Assembly: GCA_944320105.1 (NCBI GenBank)
Contig: CALUGA010000004.1
Coordinates: 1-64,000, forward strand
DNA from: an uncultured Prevotella sp.
GTDB taxonomy: Bacteria > Bacteroidota > Bacteroidia > Bacteroidales > Bacteroidaceae
DNA: 64,000 bases
Reading direction: 5' to 3'
The translations under genes and the position numbers were made by a program. Under the pieces are notes generated by a model, which did not search any database, was not told where the DNA came from, and saw only the letters and a list, made by a program, of their open reading frames with translations. Of the stretch, positions 16,697 through 25,128 are shown in pieces; the stretch's first letter is position 1, and each line of letters begins with the position of its first letter.

Positions 16697-18037
16697 ATGT
16701 CAACACTAACACTTTCAATCGTGGTCGTATTCGTGTTCGGCTATCTGTGCATAGCCCTCGAAAGCCTGACCAAAGTAAACAAGGCGGCCGTGGCGCTGCT
16801 GATGTTCGTAGCCTGCTGGACGCTCTTCATGGTAGACCCCGGCAGTTACATTCCCGATGCCGTGGGCGAGGACGTGGCCGGGGCCGTTAGCACGGTTATG
16901 GAGCGCCACCTCGGCAGCACCGCCACCACGCTGTTCTTCCTCATGGGCGCAATGACCATAGTGGAGCTGGTGGACCAGAACGGGGGCTTCAACTTCGTGC
17001 GCGGCATCATCGCCTCAAAGAGCAAGCGAGCCCTGCTGTGGCGCATAGCCTTCATCACCTTCTTCCTCTCGGCCATCCTCGACAACATGACCACCGCCAT
17101 AGTGATGGTGATGATTCTGCGCAAGCTCGTGGCCGACCACAAGGACCGCATCATCTACGCCTCGCTCGTTATCATCGCCGCCAACGCCGGCGGTGCTTTC
17201 TCGCCCATCGGCGACGTAACCACCATCATGCTCTGGAACAAGAGCCTCATAACGGCAGGCGGGGTGATAAAGGAGCTGTTCCTGCCATCGGTGGTCTCGA
17301 TGGTTGTGCCTGCCCTGCTGCTTTCTTATTTCCTCAAGGGCGAGCTTTCGTATAGCGATGAGGGCGGCGCCGTGGCAGCCGAGGGCGACCTCTCGGCAGG
17401 CCAGCGCAAGGCCATATTCTTCCTCGGTGTGGGCGGCTTGATCTTCGTGCCTATCTTCAAGACTATAACCCACCTGCCCCCGTTCGTGGGCATACTGCTC
17501 GTGCTCGGCGTGCTCTGGCTCGTCACGGAGCTGTTCTACCGCAGCCACGGCGAGGCCGAGGACGAAGGCACCCAGAAGCGCATCCTCAACATACTGCGCC
17601 GCATCGACATGGGAACCATCATGTTCTTCCTTGGCATACTCATGGCCGTGGCCTGCCTTGAGGTGGTGGGCGTGCTGGCCATGGCAGGCGAGTGGCTCGA
17701 CGTTACGTTCGAGGGCAACCACTACCTCGTAACCGGCATCATCGGCGTTATGTCGAGCATAGTAGACAACGTGCCGCTCGTGGCAGGCTGCATGGGTATG
17801 TATCCGATGGAGGCCGTGGGCGACATGGCTCAGGACGGCATCTTCTGGCAGCTGCTGGCCTACTGCGCCGGCGTGGGCGGCTCTATGCTCATCATCGGCT
17901 CGGCTGCCGGAGTGGTGGTAATGGGCTTGGAGAAGATAACCTTCATCTGGTACATGAAGCGCATCTCGCTCGTGGCCTTCGCCGGCTATCTGGCCGGAAT
18001 CGTGGTCTACTGGTTGGAGCGCACGTTCCTGTTCTGA
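16697..18037 (+). CDS. nhaD: NhaD-type sodium:proton antiporter
   Basis: Inner-membrane Na+/H+ antiporter of the ion-transporter superfamily. The 446-residue protein is strongly hydrophobic with about 11-12 membrane segments. Family motifs include the helix break AILDNMTTAIVMVMILRKLV, ANAGGAFSPIGDVTTIMLW and, in the second half, VMSSIVDNVPLVAGCMGMY. A single gene between the rhaB divergent region and the rhamnose regulator, with a perfect hairpin terminator downstream. Likely pH/sodium homeostasis; no functional link to rhamnose is implied. Confidence 0.92.
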   Translation: MSTLTLSIVVVFVFGYLCIALESLTKVNKAAVALLMFVACWTLFMVDPGSYIPDAVGEDVAGAVSTVMERHLGSTATTLFFLMGAMTIVELVDQNGGFNFVRGIIASKSKRALLWRIAFITFFLSAILDNMTTAIVMVMILRKLVADHKDRIIYASLVIIAANAGGAFSPIGDVTTIMLWNKSLITAGGVIKELFLPSVVSMVVPALLLSYFLKGELSYSDEGGAVAAEGDLSAGQRKAIFFLGVGGLIFVPIFKTITHLPPFVGILLVLGVLWLVTELFYRSHGEAEDEGTQKRILNILRRIDMGTIMFFLGILMAVACLEVVGVLAMAGEWLDVTFEGNHYLVTGIIGVMSSIVDNVPLVAGCMGMYPMEAVGDMAQDGIFWQLLAYCAGVGGSMLIIGSAAGVVVMGLEKITFIWYMKRISLVAFAGYLAGIVVYWLERTFLF

Positions 18038-18123
18038 TGCCGGTCGCCCGCCGGCCTGCCCGCCCCGCCGGGGCTGCGGCATGGCCGGCGGGCGGCAGCA
18101 GCCCTGCAATTAGGGCTTAATCA

Positions 18124-18170
18124 GCGCAAAGAGGGCGCAGACGTAAGCAACGTCTGCGCCCTCTTTGCGC
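18124..18170. terminator. perfect 21-bp hairpin between convergent genes
   Basis: GCGCAAAGAGGGCGCAGACGT (first arm 18124-18144) is exactly complementary to 18150-18170 with a five-base loop. It separates nhaD (+) from the AraC gene (-). The T-tract is poor on both strands, but stem strength and convergent position suggest a two-way terminator. Confidence 0.7.
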
Positions 18171-18230
18171 TCCTTGTGGTTGTTTGTGCTGCCCAATGCC
18201 GCTATGTCGGCCGCCTTCTCCGGGCATCCC

Positions 18231-19103
18231 TCACGCCTTGCGGCGCATGTCGCTCGGCTTCCGTCCGGTCTTTATCTTGAACTTGGCCGAGAAGTAGTCG
18301 GGCGAGTCGAAGTTGAGCCTGTAGGCTATTTCCTTCACGCTGAGGTTGGTTGTGCTCAGCAGTTCCTTGGCCCGCTGCAGCTTCAGGTCCTGCTGGTAGG
18401 TGGCCGGGCTGAGGCCCGTGTGCTCCTTGAACAGCTTGCGGAAGTTGGAGTAGCTCACCCCAAGCTCCTCGGCTATCTGCTGTATCGTGAGACTGCTCTC
18501 AAGTGCTTCGCGTATGCGCAGGCGCGCCTTGTTGATCATGTTCACGTGGCTTGCGTTCTTGCCCAGCACGATGTTGCGCTCAAGGGCGTACATCATGCCT
18601 ATGAGATGGTTTACGATGCCGGCCAGGAGCTGCTGTGCGTGGGCCTGTTCCTTTACCGCCGCGTCGTAGGCGGAGCGGTAAAGGCGCACAATCTCGCCCG
18701 AAAAGCCCACGTGGTAGATGGGTTTCTCCCTGCTGAGGAAGCCCGCTGCCACGCGGTCGTCCATGTTCCGGCCGCGGAAGCCTATCCAGTGGCACTTCCA
18801 TCCTGTGGCGGGGTTGGGGCGGTATGTGTGCCATTCGCCCGGGAAAAGCAGGAAGAGGTCGCCTTCCCTTATCTTTGTGGTCTTTATGTGGGTGCTGGCA
18901 AATGTGCCTTCGCCCTCCATGACGTACAGCAGCTGGTACTCGCCGAGGGTGCGGCCCTGCTCCACGTCGAAGTAGTAACCGTCGGCATGGCCCTTCGTGG
19001 GGTATGGTGTGCCGGGGGCAATCTCCTCATATCCCACGGTGCTTATGGTCAGGCCCCAGCGCAGGTCGTTTTCGTTGGCCACGAGATATTTGCTTTTTTG
19101 CAT
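18231..19103 (-). CDS. AraC-family regulator, probable rhamnose regulator
   Basis: The 290-residue protein has an N-terminal cupin-like sensor region (GYYFDVEQGRTLGEYQLLYVMEGEGTFAS, LFLLFPGEWHTYRPNP) and a C-terminal AraC DNA-binding domain with two helix-turn-helix motifs (SLTIQQIAEELGVSYSNFRKLFKEHTGLSP and LSVKEIAYRLNFDSPDYFSAKFKIKTGRKPSD). Rhamnose operons of Bacteroides are controlled by an AraC protein (RhaR), and this gene lies 2.1 kb from rhaB, across nhaD, so the same role is inferred. It is transcribed toward nhaD's terminator. Confidence 0.88.
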   Translation of the reverse strand: MQKSKYLVANENDLRWGLTISTVGYEEIAPGTPYPTKGHADGYYFDVEQGRTLGEYQLLYVMEGEGTFASTHIKTTKIREGDLFLLFPGEWHTYRPNPATGWKCHWIGFRGRNMDDRVAAGFLSREKPIYHVGFSGEIVRLYRSAYDAAVKEQAHAQQLLAGIVNHLIGMMYALERNIVLGKNASHVNMINKARLRIREALESSLTIQQIAEELGVSYSNFRKLFKEHTGLSPATYQQDLKLQRAKELLSTTNLSVKEIAYRLNFDSPDYFSAKFKIKTGRKPSDMRRKA

Positions 19104-19276
19104 AGTAGTTGTTTTCTTTCAGCGGTTCGTCAGGCGGCAGCCTGCCGGTTGCCAGTACCGCCATGGTGCTGTTTTAGATCTGTTTTTATGGCGGACAATG
19201 CTGCATTCCCGAGGCTATGTCCGTGCCTACAAAATTAATGGAAAGCCGAAAGAAAACCAAAAGGAATACCTATAAA

Positions 19277-20701
19277 TTAAGATTTATTTGTCTTATTGAT
19301 GCTAAATTCGAACCTCAGTCCGCCCTCCATGTTGTTGGCCGCGCTGATAGTTCCGCCGTGCAGTATCACCGCGTTCTTCACGATGGCCAGGCCAAGGCCC
19401 GTGCCTCCCAGCTTGCGGCTGCGCCCCTTGTCTACTCTGTAGAATCGCTCGAAGAGCCGCCCGAGGTGCTCGTGTGGCACGCCCACGCCGTTGTCGCTGA
19501 ACGTGAAGTGCCATTTTGCGGCGTCCTGGCGTGCGCTAAGGGTGACGGTGGTGCCGTCGCCGGCGTATGATATGGCGTTGTCGGTGAGGTTGCGGAATAT
19601 GCTGTATATCATCGAGGGGTTGCCCTGCACAATCAGTGCGGGCGGCAGCTGGTTGTCGAACGTCATGTGGCGGTGCTCCATCTCGAGCGCAGTCTCCTTC
19701 ATTATCTGGCTTACGGTCTTCGCAATGTCCACCTCCTCGAATGGCATCAGTTCGGGGGCGTCGTCCAGCCTGTTGAGCGTTGAAATGTCGGTGAGCAGGC
19801 TTGCGAGCCTCTGGCTCTGCGCGTAGCACCGGTCGAGGAACTGTTTCTTGGTGTCATCGTTCATCTCCGGGTTGTCGATTATGGTTTCAAGGTATCCCTG
19901 TATGCTTGCCACAGGCGTCTTAAGCTCGTGCGCTATGTTCTGGGTGAGCTGCCGCTTGAGCACGTTCTGCTCCTCCTTGGTGTGCTGCAGGCGCTTGTAT
20001 ATCTTGATGATGTGCTCGGATATCTCTCCAAGCTCGTCGGCCGGGAACTCTATTAGGTCTTCGGTGTCGAGGCTCTCGTTGTGGTCGGCCCTGCGGGCGA
20101 ATATGCGAAGCTTGGTGATGTTGTCGTCGAGGCGGCTTATGAAGCGGTAGAGCACATATGTGAGCAGTGCCACCATGATGACGGTGAACCATATATAGTG
20201 GAGGTCTGCTTGCAGTGAGTCGGTGAGGTCGTTGTTGTATGGCAGCGCGGAACGAATGATGTACTTGTCTTCGGGGAAGTAAGTGGCCGAGTAGAAGTAG
20301 TCGCCCTCGCGCACGGTGCTCTTGCGGTTGATGTCGTAGCCCGAGCCGTTCTTTATGGCGTCGCGCACTTCCGGCCGCCCGGCGTGGTTCTCCATGTTGG
20401 TGCAGTTGGGCGTGTCGCTGTCAAAGAACACCTTGCCCGAGCGCGTAATGAGGGTGACGCGCAGGCCCGGCACGTCGTGCCTCGTCACGTATTCGGCCAG
20501 CTTCTTGTCGTCGAGGCGGCCAAGGTAGTGCAGTGTTTCGTGCATCCTCACGTTGTAGTCTTGCAGCTTCAGGTCGAGCATGCTTATCTTGTACTCGTTC
20601 TCGCGCACCTGATGGAACGCTATGAAGAGCACTGCGAAGATGGTGAAGAGCGACAGCACACTCCAGAAGAGGCGCTTGCCTACGGTGAGGTTGTACATCA
20701 T
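19277..20701 (-). CDS. PhoR-like sensor histidine kinase
   Basis: Membrane-bound sensor kinase of 474 residues: first membrane helix at about residues 10-28 (LFWSVLSLFTIFAVLFIAF), a periplasmic sensor region of roughly 130 residues, a second helix (YIWFTVIMVALLTYVLYRF), HAMP-like linker, the H-box NIAHELKTPVASIQGYLETI with the phosphorylated His, N-box NPSMIYSIFRNLTDNAISYA, and G-boxes FSDNGVGVP and GGTGLGLAIVKNAV. It follows its response regulator by 43 bases. The QGYLETI form resembles PhoR/ResE-type kinases. The signal is unknown; a phosphate role is only suggested. Confidence 0.92.
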   Translation of the reverse strand: MMYNLTVGKRLFWSVLSLFTIFAVLFIAFHQVRENEYKISMLDLKLQDYNVRMHETLHYLGRLDDKKLAEYVTRHDVPGLRVTLITRSGKVFFDSDTPNCTNMENHAGRPEVRDAIKNGSGYDINRKSTVREGDYFYSATYFPEDKYIIRSALPYNNDLTDSLQADLHYIWFTVIMVALLTYVLYRFISRLDDNITKLRIFARRADHNESLDTEDLIEFPADELGEISEHIIKIYKRLQHTKEEQNVLKRQLTQNIAHELKTPVASIQGYLETIIDNPEMNDDTKKQFLDRCYAQSQRLASLLTDISTLNRLDDAPELMPFEEVDIAKTVSQIMKETALEMEHRHMTFDNQLPPALIVQGNPSMIYSIFRNLTDNAISYAGDGTTVTLSARQDAAKWHFTFSDNGVGVPHEHLGRLFERFYRVDKGRSRKLGGTGLGLAIVKNAVILHGGTISAANNMEGGLRFEFSINKTNKS

Positions 20702-20744
20702 TTGTCTGTGGGTGTGTTGCCCGGCGTGTGTTGCCGGGCGCGGT

Positions 20745-21437
20745 TCATGCGTCGAAGAAGTAGCCGAAGCCGAGGCGTGTGATGATGCACTTGGAGAAGC
20801 GGCCTATCTTTTTGCGCAGTCGCGTGATGTTTACGTCTACCGTGCGGTCGAGCACCAGCACATCCTGCGGCCATATCCTGTTTATCAGTTCCTGGCGCGA
20901 GAACACGCGGCCTTTCTCTTCGAGCAGTGTGCGGAGCAGCTCGAACTCGGTTTTGGTGAATGGCACCTGCTCGCCGTCGATGCTCACCGTTTTGTTGTCG
21001 AGGTTAAGTTCAAGGCCCTGGTACTTCAGCACCGATGGCTGGGCCTGTCCTTGCGCATCGGCTGTGCGGCGCAGCACGGCGCGCACCCTCACCATTACCT
21101 CGCGTATGGAGAATGGCTTCGAGATGTAGTCGTCGGCCCCGAGGTTGAATCCCGTCACCGTGTCGTTCTCGGTGTCCCGCGCGGTCAGGAATATAATAGG
21201 TATGTCCTTGGTGGTTTCGTCGGCCTTCAGCTTGCGGGCGAGGGCAAATCCCGACATCTCGCCCATCATCACGTCGAGCAGCAGGAGGTCGAACGACGGG
21301 AGGTCGAGTGTGAGCGCTTCCTCGGCCGAGCCTGCCGTCTCTACTTCGTAGCCCTCCGTTTCGAGGTTGAACTTAAGTATCTCGCACAAGTCCTGCTCGT
21401 CGTCTACAACGAGTATCCGATGGTTCTTCTTTGCCAT
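20745..21437 (-). CDS. OmpR/PhoB-type response regulator
   Basis: Two-domain regulator of 230 residues. The receiver domain has ILVVDDEQD (acidic pocket), LLLLDVMMGEMSGF (phosphorylated Asp), FLTARD and YISKPFS (conserved Lys). The C-terminal winged helix has FTKTEFELLRTLLEEKGRVFSRQELINRIW and DRTVDVNITRLRKKIG, typical of OmpR/PhoB. It is first in the operon with the kinase downstream. A -7 element, TACTTTTG, lies on the minus strand at 21458-21465. It is sequence-distinct from Bacteroides RprY as I recall that protein, so I give no gene symbol. Confidence 0.92.
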   Translation of the reverse strand: MAKKNHRILVVDDEQDLCEILKFNLETEGYEVETAGSAEEALTLDLPSFDLLLLDVMMGEMSGFALARKLKADETTKDIPIIFLTARDTENDTVTGFNLGADDYISKPFSIREVMVRVRAVLRRTADAQGQAQPSVLKYQGLELNLDNKTVSIDGEQVPFTKTEFELLRTLLEEKGRVFSRQELINRIWPQDVLVLDRTVDVNITRLRKKIGRFSKCIITRLGFGYFFDA

Positions 21438-21566
21438 ATCCTAATCAAATCTTTTTGCAAAAGTAGGCATTAATTTATACATTGCCGCGTCGAAATGGTT
21501 ACATTTCAATTACAAAGACTTTGGCCTGTTGCCCGTGCCGCCATTTCGGCAGCAGCGCGGCGTGGT

Positions 21567-22514
21567 TCAGCGCGGCTGCCCCTCGTAGTCGCAGAGCGCG
21601 GTGGAGAGGTAGCGTTCCCCCGTGTCGGGCAGCAGGGTGGCCACCAATTTGCCCTCCATCTGCGGCCTGCGGGCCAGTTGTGCGGCGGCGAAGGCCGCAG
21701 CTCCAGACGATATCCCGACGAAGAGACCCTCTGTACGGGCCAGCAGGCGAGCCGTGCTAATGGCATCGGCATCGCTCACGGGCAGCACCTCGTCAACCAC
21801 CTCGGCATCGTAATTGGCAGGCACGAAGCCCGCGCCAATGCCCTGTATCTTGTGCGGCCCTGCCTTGCCGCCGCTGAGCACCGCCGACGAGGCAGGCTCC
21901 ACGGCCACTATCCTTACGCCGGGCTTAAGCTCCTTGAGCCGTCGCCCCGTGCCGCTGATGGTGCCGCCCGTGCCAGCCCCGGCTACGAAAGCCTCCACGG
22001 CACCCTCCGTCTGCCGCCATATCTCCATGGCCGTGGTTTCGTAATGGCACTGTGGGTTGGCCGGATTGTCGAACTGTCCGAGCGTGACCGCGCCCGGCGT
22101 GGCGCGGCGCAGCTCCTCGGCGCGGCGCAGTGAGCCAGCCATGCCCTCGGCTCCGGGGGTCAGCACCACCTCGGCGCCGTAGGCGCGGGCCAGCTTCTGC
22201 CGCTCCACGCTCATAGTCTCGGGCATCACCAGCACCATTTTATAGCCGCGCACGGCGGCCACCAAGGCCAGTCCAACGCCCGTGTTGCCGCTCGTTGGCT
22301 CTATTATCGTGGCGCCGGGGCGCAGTTCGCCGCGCCGCTCGGCATCGTTAACCATAGCCAGGGCCACGCGATCCTTTACGCTGCCGCCCGGGTTTGCCAT
22401 CTCTATCTTGGCCACGATGGGCGTGGCCAGACCCATTGCCGCAGAGTAGCGGCTGAGCCGCAGCATTGGCGTGTGGCCTATCAAGTCAGTAAGTGTGTTG
22501 GCTATCGTTGTCAT
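21567..22514 (-). CDS. cysK: cysteine synthase A
   Basis: PLP enzyme (O-acetylserine sulfhydrylase) making L-cysteine from O-acetylserine and sulfide. The 315-residue protein has ANPGGSVKDRVAL with the PLP lysine, the substrate loop EPTSGNTGVGLALV, GQFDNPANPQCHYETT, and the phosphate-binding AGAGTGGTISGTGRRLKE. Length is typical (about 310). Its substrate maker, serine acetyltransferase, is 39 kb away at 60964-61854. Single gene with its own promoter at 22549-22579. Confidence 0.95.
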   Translation of the reverse strand: MTTIANTLTDLIGHTPMLRLSRYSAAMGLATPIVAKIEMANPGGSVKDRVALAMVNDAERRGELRPGATIIEPTSGNTGVGLALVAAVRGYKMVLVMPETMSVERQKLARAYGAEVVLTPGAEGMAGSLRRAEELRRATPGAVTLGQFDNPANPQCHYETTAMEIWRQTEGAVEAFVAGAGTGGTISGTGRRLKELKPGVRIVAVEPASSAVLSGGKAGPHKIQGIGAGFVPANYDAEVVDEVLPVSDADAISTARLLARTEGLFVGISSGAAAFAAAQLARRPQMEGKLVATLLPDTGERYLSTALCDYEGQPR

Positions 22515-22548
22515 GCCTGTATGTCTTTTTCTTTTTGCTTGGTTCGGG

Positions 22549-22579
22549 CAAAGTTACTAAAAATATTCCGAACGGCAAT
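22549..22579 (-). promoter_or_regulatory. cysK promoter
   Basis: Minus strand: ATTG (22576-22579), 19-base spacer, TAACTTTG (22549-22556). Lies 35 bases upstream of the cysK start and is divergent from the frr promoter. Confidence 0.7.
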
Positions 22580-22705
22580 GCTGTCGGCGTGCTTTTTGGG
22601 CGGTTGGCACCATCGCTGTGCCTTGCACGGTGGGCGCAGCCTGCCTCAGTGGCGGCTGCGGGCGCGCTTTTGCATTGCCTTGGAATCAAAAAAATACTTA
22701 ATTGC

Positions 22706-22736
22706 TTGTGTGATTGGGCAAAAACGCCTAAATTTG
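22706..22736 (+). promoter_or_regulatory. frr promoter
   Basis: TTGT (22706-22709), 19-base spacer, TAAATTTG (22729-22736), 34 bases upstream of the frr start. Confidence 0.7.
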
Positions 22737-22769
22737 TAACTCGGAACAATATTTTAACACTACATATTT

Positions 22770-23330
22770 ATGATAGACGTAAAAGCAACATTGTCTTCCG
22801 CAGAGGAAAAGATGGAGATGGCTGCCATGTATCTTGAGGAGCAGCTCTCGCGCGTACGCGCCGGCCGCGCCAACGTGGCCATCCTCGACGGGATAAGGGT
22901 AGACTCCTACGGATCGATGGTGCCGCTTAACCAAGTGGCCAACGTGTCAACGCCAGACGCGCGCACCATTGCCATACGTCCGTGGGACAAGAAGCAGATA
23001 AAGGCCATTGAGAAAGCCATAATGGATTCGGATGTGGGCATAACACCCGAGAACAACGGCGAGATAATACGCCTGGGCATACCGCAGCCCACCGAGGAGC
23101 GCCGCCGCGAACTGGCCAAGCAGTGCAACAAGATGGGCGAGGGCACCAAGGTGCAGATACGCAACGTGCGCGCCGAAGTGAAGGACAAGCTAAAGAAAGC
23201 CATCAAGGATGGCCTTTCGGAGGACAACGAGAAGGACGCCGAGGCAGAGCTGCAGAAGATTCACGACCGCCTGATAAAACGCGTGGACGACCTGCTCGCC
23301 GCCAAGGACAAAGAGATAATGACCGTCTGA
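22770..23330 (+). CDS. frr: ribosome recycling factor
   Basis: Releases ribosomes from mRNA after termination together with EF-G. The 186-residue protein shows the RRF signature: LSRVRAGRANVAILDGIRVDSYG, PLNQVANVSTPDARTIAIRPWDK, IEKAIMDSDVGITPENNG, IRLGIPQPTEERRRELAKQ and a helical, charged C-terminus. Length is exactly typical (about 185). Followed by a terminator at 23356-23415, so rsgA downstream is probably transcribed separately or by read-through. Confidence 0.97.
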   Translation: MIDVKATLSSAEEKMEMAAMYLEEQLSRVRAGRANVAILDGIRVDSYGSMVPLNQVANVSTPDARTIAIRPWDKKQIKAIEKAIMDSDVGITPENNGEIIRLGIPQPTEERRRELAKQCNKMGEGTKVQIRNVRAEVKDKLKKAIKDGLSEDNEKDAEAELQKIHDRLIKRVDDLLAAKDKEIMTV

Positions 23331-23355
23331 ATGAACGGTAGAAAGGTGGAAAAGT

Positions 23356-23415
23356 AAAAAGGCAAGGCAGTGGTGGGGCAGGCATAGGAGCCTACCCATT
23401 GCGCTTTGCCTTTTT
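23356..23415 (+). terminator. terminator after frr
   Basis: AAAAAGGCAA (23356-23365) pairs with TTGCCTTTTT (23406-23415), continued inward by GTGGTGGG-like and CCCATTGC-like arms. The right arm itself supplies the T-tract. The remaining gap to rsgA holds a direct repeat of TCCCCGGGCATCG (around 23536 and 23580) and a T-rich tract of TTTTACC units before the start; no gene. Confidence 0.75.
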
Positions 23416-23638
23416 GCTTGCCTGCTGGGTATGTGCCGTATGGTTGGTCTTGCCACCGCGTCCGCGCCAATCCCGCCTTGCCATGGCCCGCGTTACGTGC
23501 AATGCCAAGGCCGTAATGCATGGCTCGTTAGTCGCTCCCCGGGCATCGGCCAAGCCGTAGCTTTTGGTTGGTGAGTAGTTCCCCGGGCATCGCGCAGCCC
23601 TTTACTTTTTTACCTTTTTACCCTTTTACCTTTAATAT

Positions 23639-24571
23639 ATGCGTGGTTTAGTAGTAAAGAACACAGGCAGTTGGTATACCGTGAAGACCGACGACGGGCG
23701 CCTTGTGAACAGCAAGGTGAAGGGAAACTTCCGCCTGCGCGGCATACGCAGCACCAACCCCGTGGCCGTGGGCGACCGCGTTGAGATTACCGAGAACGCC
23801 GAAGGCACCGCATTCATAACCGAGATAGAGGACAGGCGCAACTACATCATACGCAAGTCGCCCAATCTCTCGAAGCAAAGCCACATCATCGCCGCCAACG
23901 TAGACCAGGCTTTGCTCGTAGTGACGGTGAACCATCCGCAGACATCTACCACCTTCATCGACCGCTTTCTGGCCTCGGCCGAAGCCTACCGTGTGCCGGT
24001 GGTGCTGCTGTTCAACAAGACCGACCTGCTCGACGACGACGAGCGGCGACTGCAAGGCATGATGGTAGATCTCTATGAGAACGTGGGCTACCAGTGCCGG
24101 GCCATCTCCGCCGAGACGGGCGAGGGCGTGGCGGAGCTTGAGGGGCTGCTTGCCGGAAAGGTTTCGGTGCTCAGCGGCAACAGCGGCGTGGGCAAGTCAA
24201 CGCTCATCAATCGCATTTTGCCTGATGCCAACCTGCGCACAGCCGAGATAAGCGACGCCCACAACCAGGGCATACACACCACAACGTTCAGCGAGATGCT
24301 GCTGCTGCCCTCGGGCGGCTACCTCATCGACACGCCGGGAATAAAGGGCTTTGGCACATTCGACATAGAGCCTGCCGAGCTTACGGGCTACTTCAAGGAC
24401 ATATTCCGCTTTTCAAAGGACTGCCGCTTCAGCAACTGCACCCACACGCACGAGCCGGGCTGCGCCGTGCTACGCGCCGTTGAGGAGCACTACATAGCCC
24501 AGAGCCGCTACCAGTCGTACCTCAGCATGCTTGACGACAATGACGAAAGCAAATACCGCGAAGCCTTTTGA
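23639..24571 (+). CDS. rsgA: ribosome small-subunit GTPase RsgA
   Basis: Circularly permuted GTPase that checks late maturation of the 30S subunit. The 310-residue protein has an N-terminal OB fold (residues 1-70), then G4 [13 protein letters not shown]1 [18 protein letters not shown]2-region [10 protein letters not shown] and G3 [10 protein letters not shown] in permuted order, and a C-terminal zinc knuckle with Cys-x-Phe-Ser-Asn-Cys-Thr-His and a later Cys (EPGCAVL). Length and order match RsgA/YjeQ. It lies downstream of frr, another ribosome factor. Confidence 0.96.
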   Translation: MRGLVVKNTGSWYTVKTDDGRLVNSKVKGNFRLRGIRSTNPVAVGDRVEITENAEGTAFITEIEDRRNYIIRKSPNLSKQSHIIAANVDQALLVVTVNHPQTSTTFIDRFLASAEAYRVPVVLLFNKTDLLDDDERRLQGMMVDLYENVGYQCRAISAETGEGVAELEGLLAGKVSVLSGNSGVGKSTLINRILPDANLRTAEISDAHNQGIHTTTFSEMLLLPSGGYLIDTPGIKGFGTFDIEPAELTGYFKDIFRFSKDCRFSNCTHTHEPGCAVLRAVEEHYIAQSRYQSYLSMLDDNDESKYREAF

Positions 24572-24603
24572 GCCTCGCGGTATTTGCTTGATGACACAAT
24601 GGT

Positions 24604-24888
24604 TCAGATAGTGTCTAATGGCGACCTCTTCATTACTAGTGGGTAACGCTCTGGGTGCTTGAGGCTGTCTATTTCGAGGTCAATGTCCAGTTCTGGCCAT
24701 TCAATGGCGTTGGCTCCGGCCATGCGCACGTTGAGCGCGCTGCTTATACGTGCGTCGCGCAGCCAAGGCACTCTGTTGTACGATACGAAATAGTCTTGGC
24801 CGAGAACTGACAGCATCATCCCGTCGGCATTAATCATCAATACGCTTACCGATGTGAGCCTTGAACTTTTGCTTGAATTCGTCTCCAT
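24604..24888 (-). CDS. DUF2442 protein
   Basis: Small 94-residue protein with the DUF2442 pattern: a short beta-rich start (SVLMINADGMMLSVLGQDYFVSYNRVPWLRDA), a central LNVRMAGANAIEWPELDIDLEIDSL stretch and a short tail. Its start overlaps the end of the DUF4160 gene by 59 bases. DUF4160 and DUF2442 genes are commonly neighbours and have been proposed to act as toxin-antitoxin-like or paired regulatory modules; the molecular function is not established. The exact start could be a later Met. Confidence 0.75.
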   Translation of the reverse strand: METNSSKSSRLTSVSVLMINADGMMLSVLGQDYFVSYNRVPWLRDARISSALNVRMAGANAIEWPELDIDLEIDSLKHPERYPLVMKRSPLDTI

Positions 24889-25081
24889 ATTTTGTTATTA
24901 TGTCGATTATTTTGTTTATTTCCTTTTCGTTAAACCCATAATTGCAGGCCAATTCAACGTTTGGTTCCAACCAGAATTTTGCTTCGTTGTCAGCCCTTGT
25001 TACGTGTATGTGCATTCGTTCTTCCTCGTTTGAGTATATCTTGAATGTAAAACCGTTTTCTTGTTTGAATTTGGGGCTCAT
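24830..25081 (-). CDS. DUF4160 protein
   Basis: An 83-residue protein starting MSPKFKQENGFTFKIYSNEEERMHIHVTR, then EAKFWLEPNVELACNYGFNEKEINKIIDII, the clear DUF4160 signature. The start at 25081 is chosen from the family-typical MSPK start; the frame is open further upstream but that part is unlike the family. It precedes and overlaps the DUF2442 gene by 59 bases, so the two are made together. Function unknown. Confidence 0.82.
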   Translation of the reverse strand: MSPKFKQENGFTFKIYSNEEERMHIHVTRADNEAKFWLEPNVELACNYGFNEKEINKIIDIITKYGDEFKQKFKAHIGKRIDD

Positions 25082-25128
25082 TTGTTTTTTGGGGATAATA
25101 AGGTTAGTCAAAGGTCTGTCAGTTATGC

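Noticed and set aside
17015-18109. A 364-codon leftward frame opposite nhaD
   Set aside because: His/Glu/Gln-rich complement of hydrophobic membrane codons; nhaD is certain on the other strand.
19277-21437. Naming the two-component pair RprX/RprY
   Set aside because: The receiver sequence (ILVVDDEQDLCEILKFNL) is closer to PhoB-type regulators than to the RprY start I recall; no symbol given.
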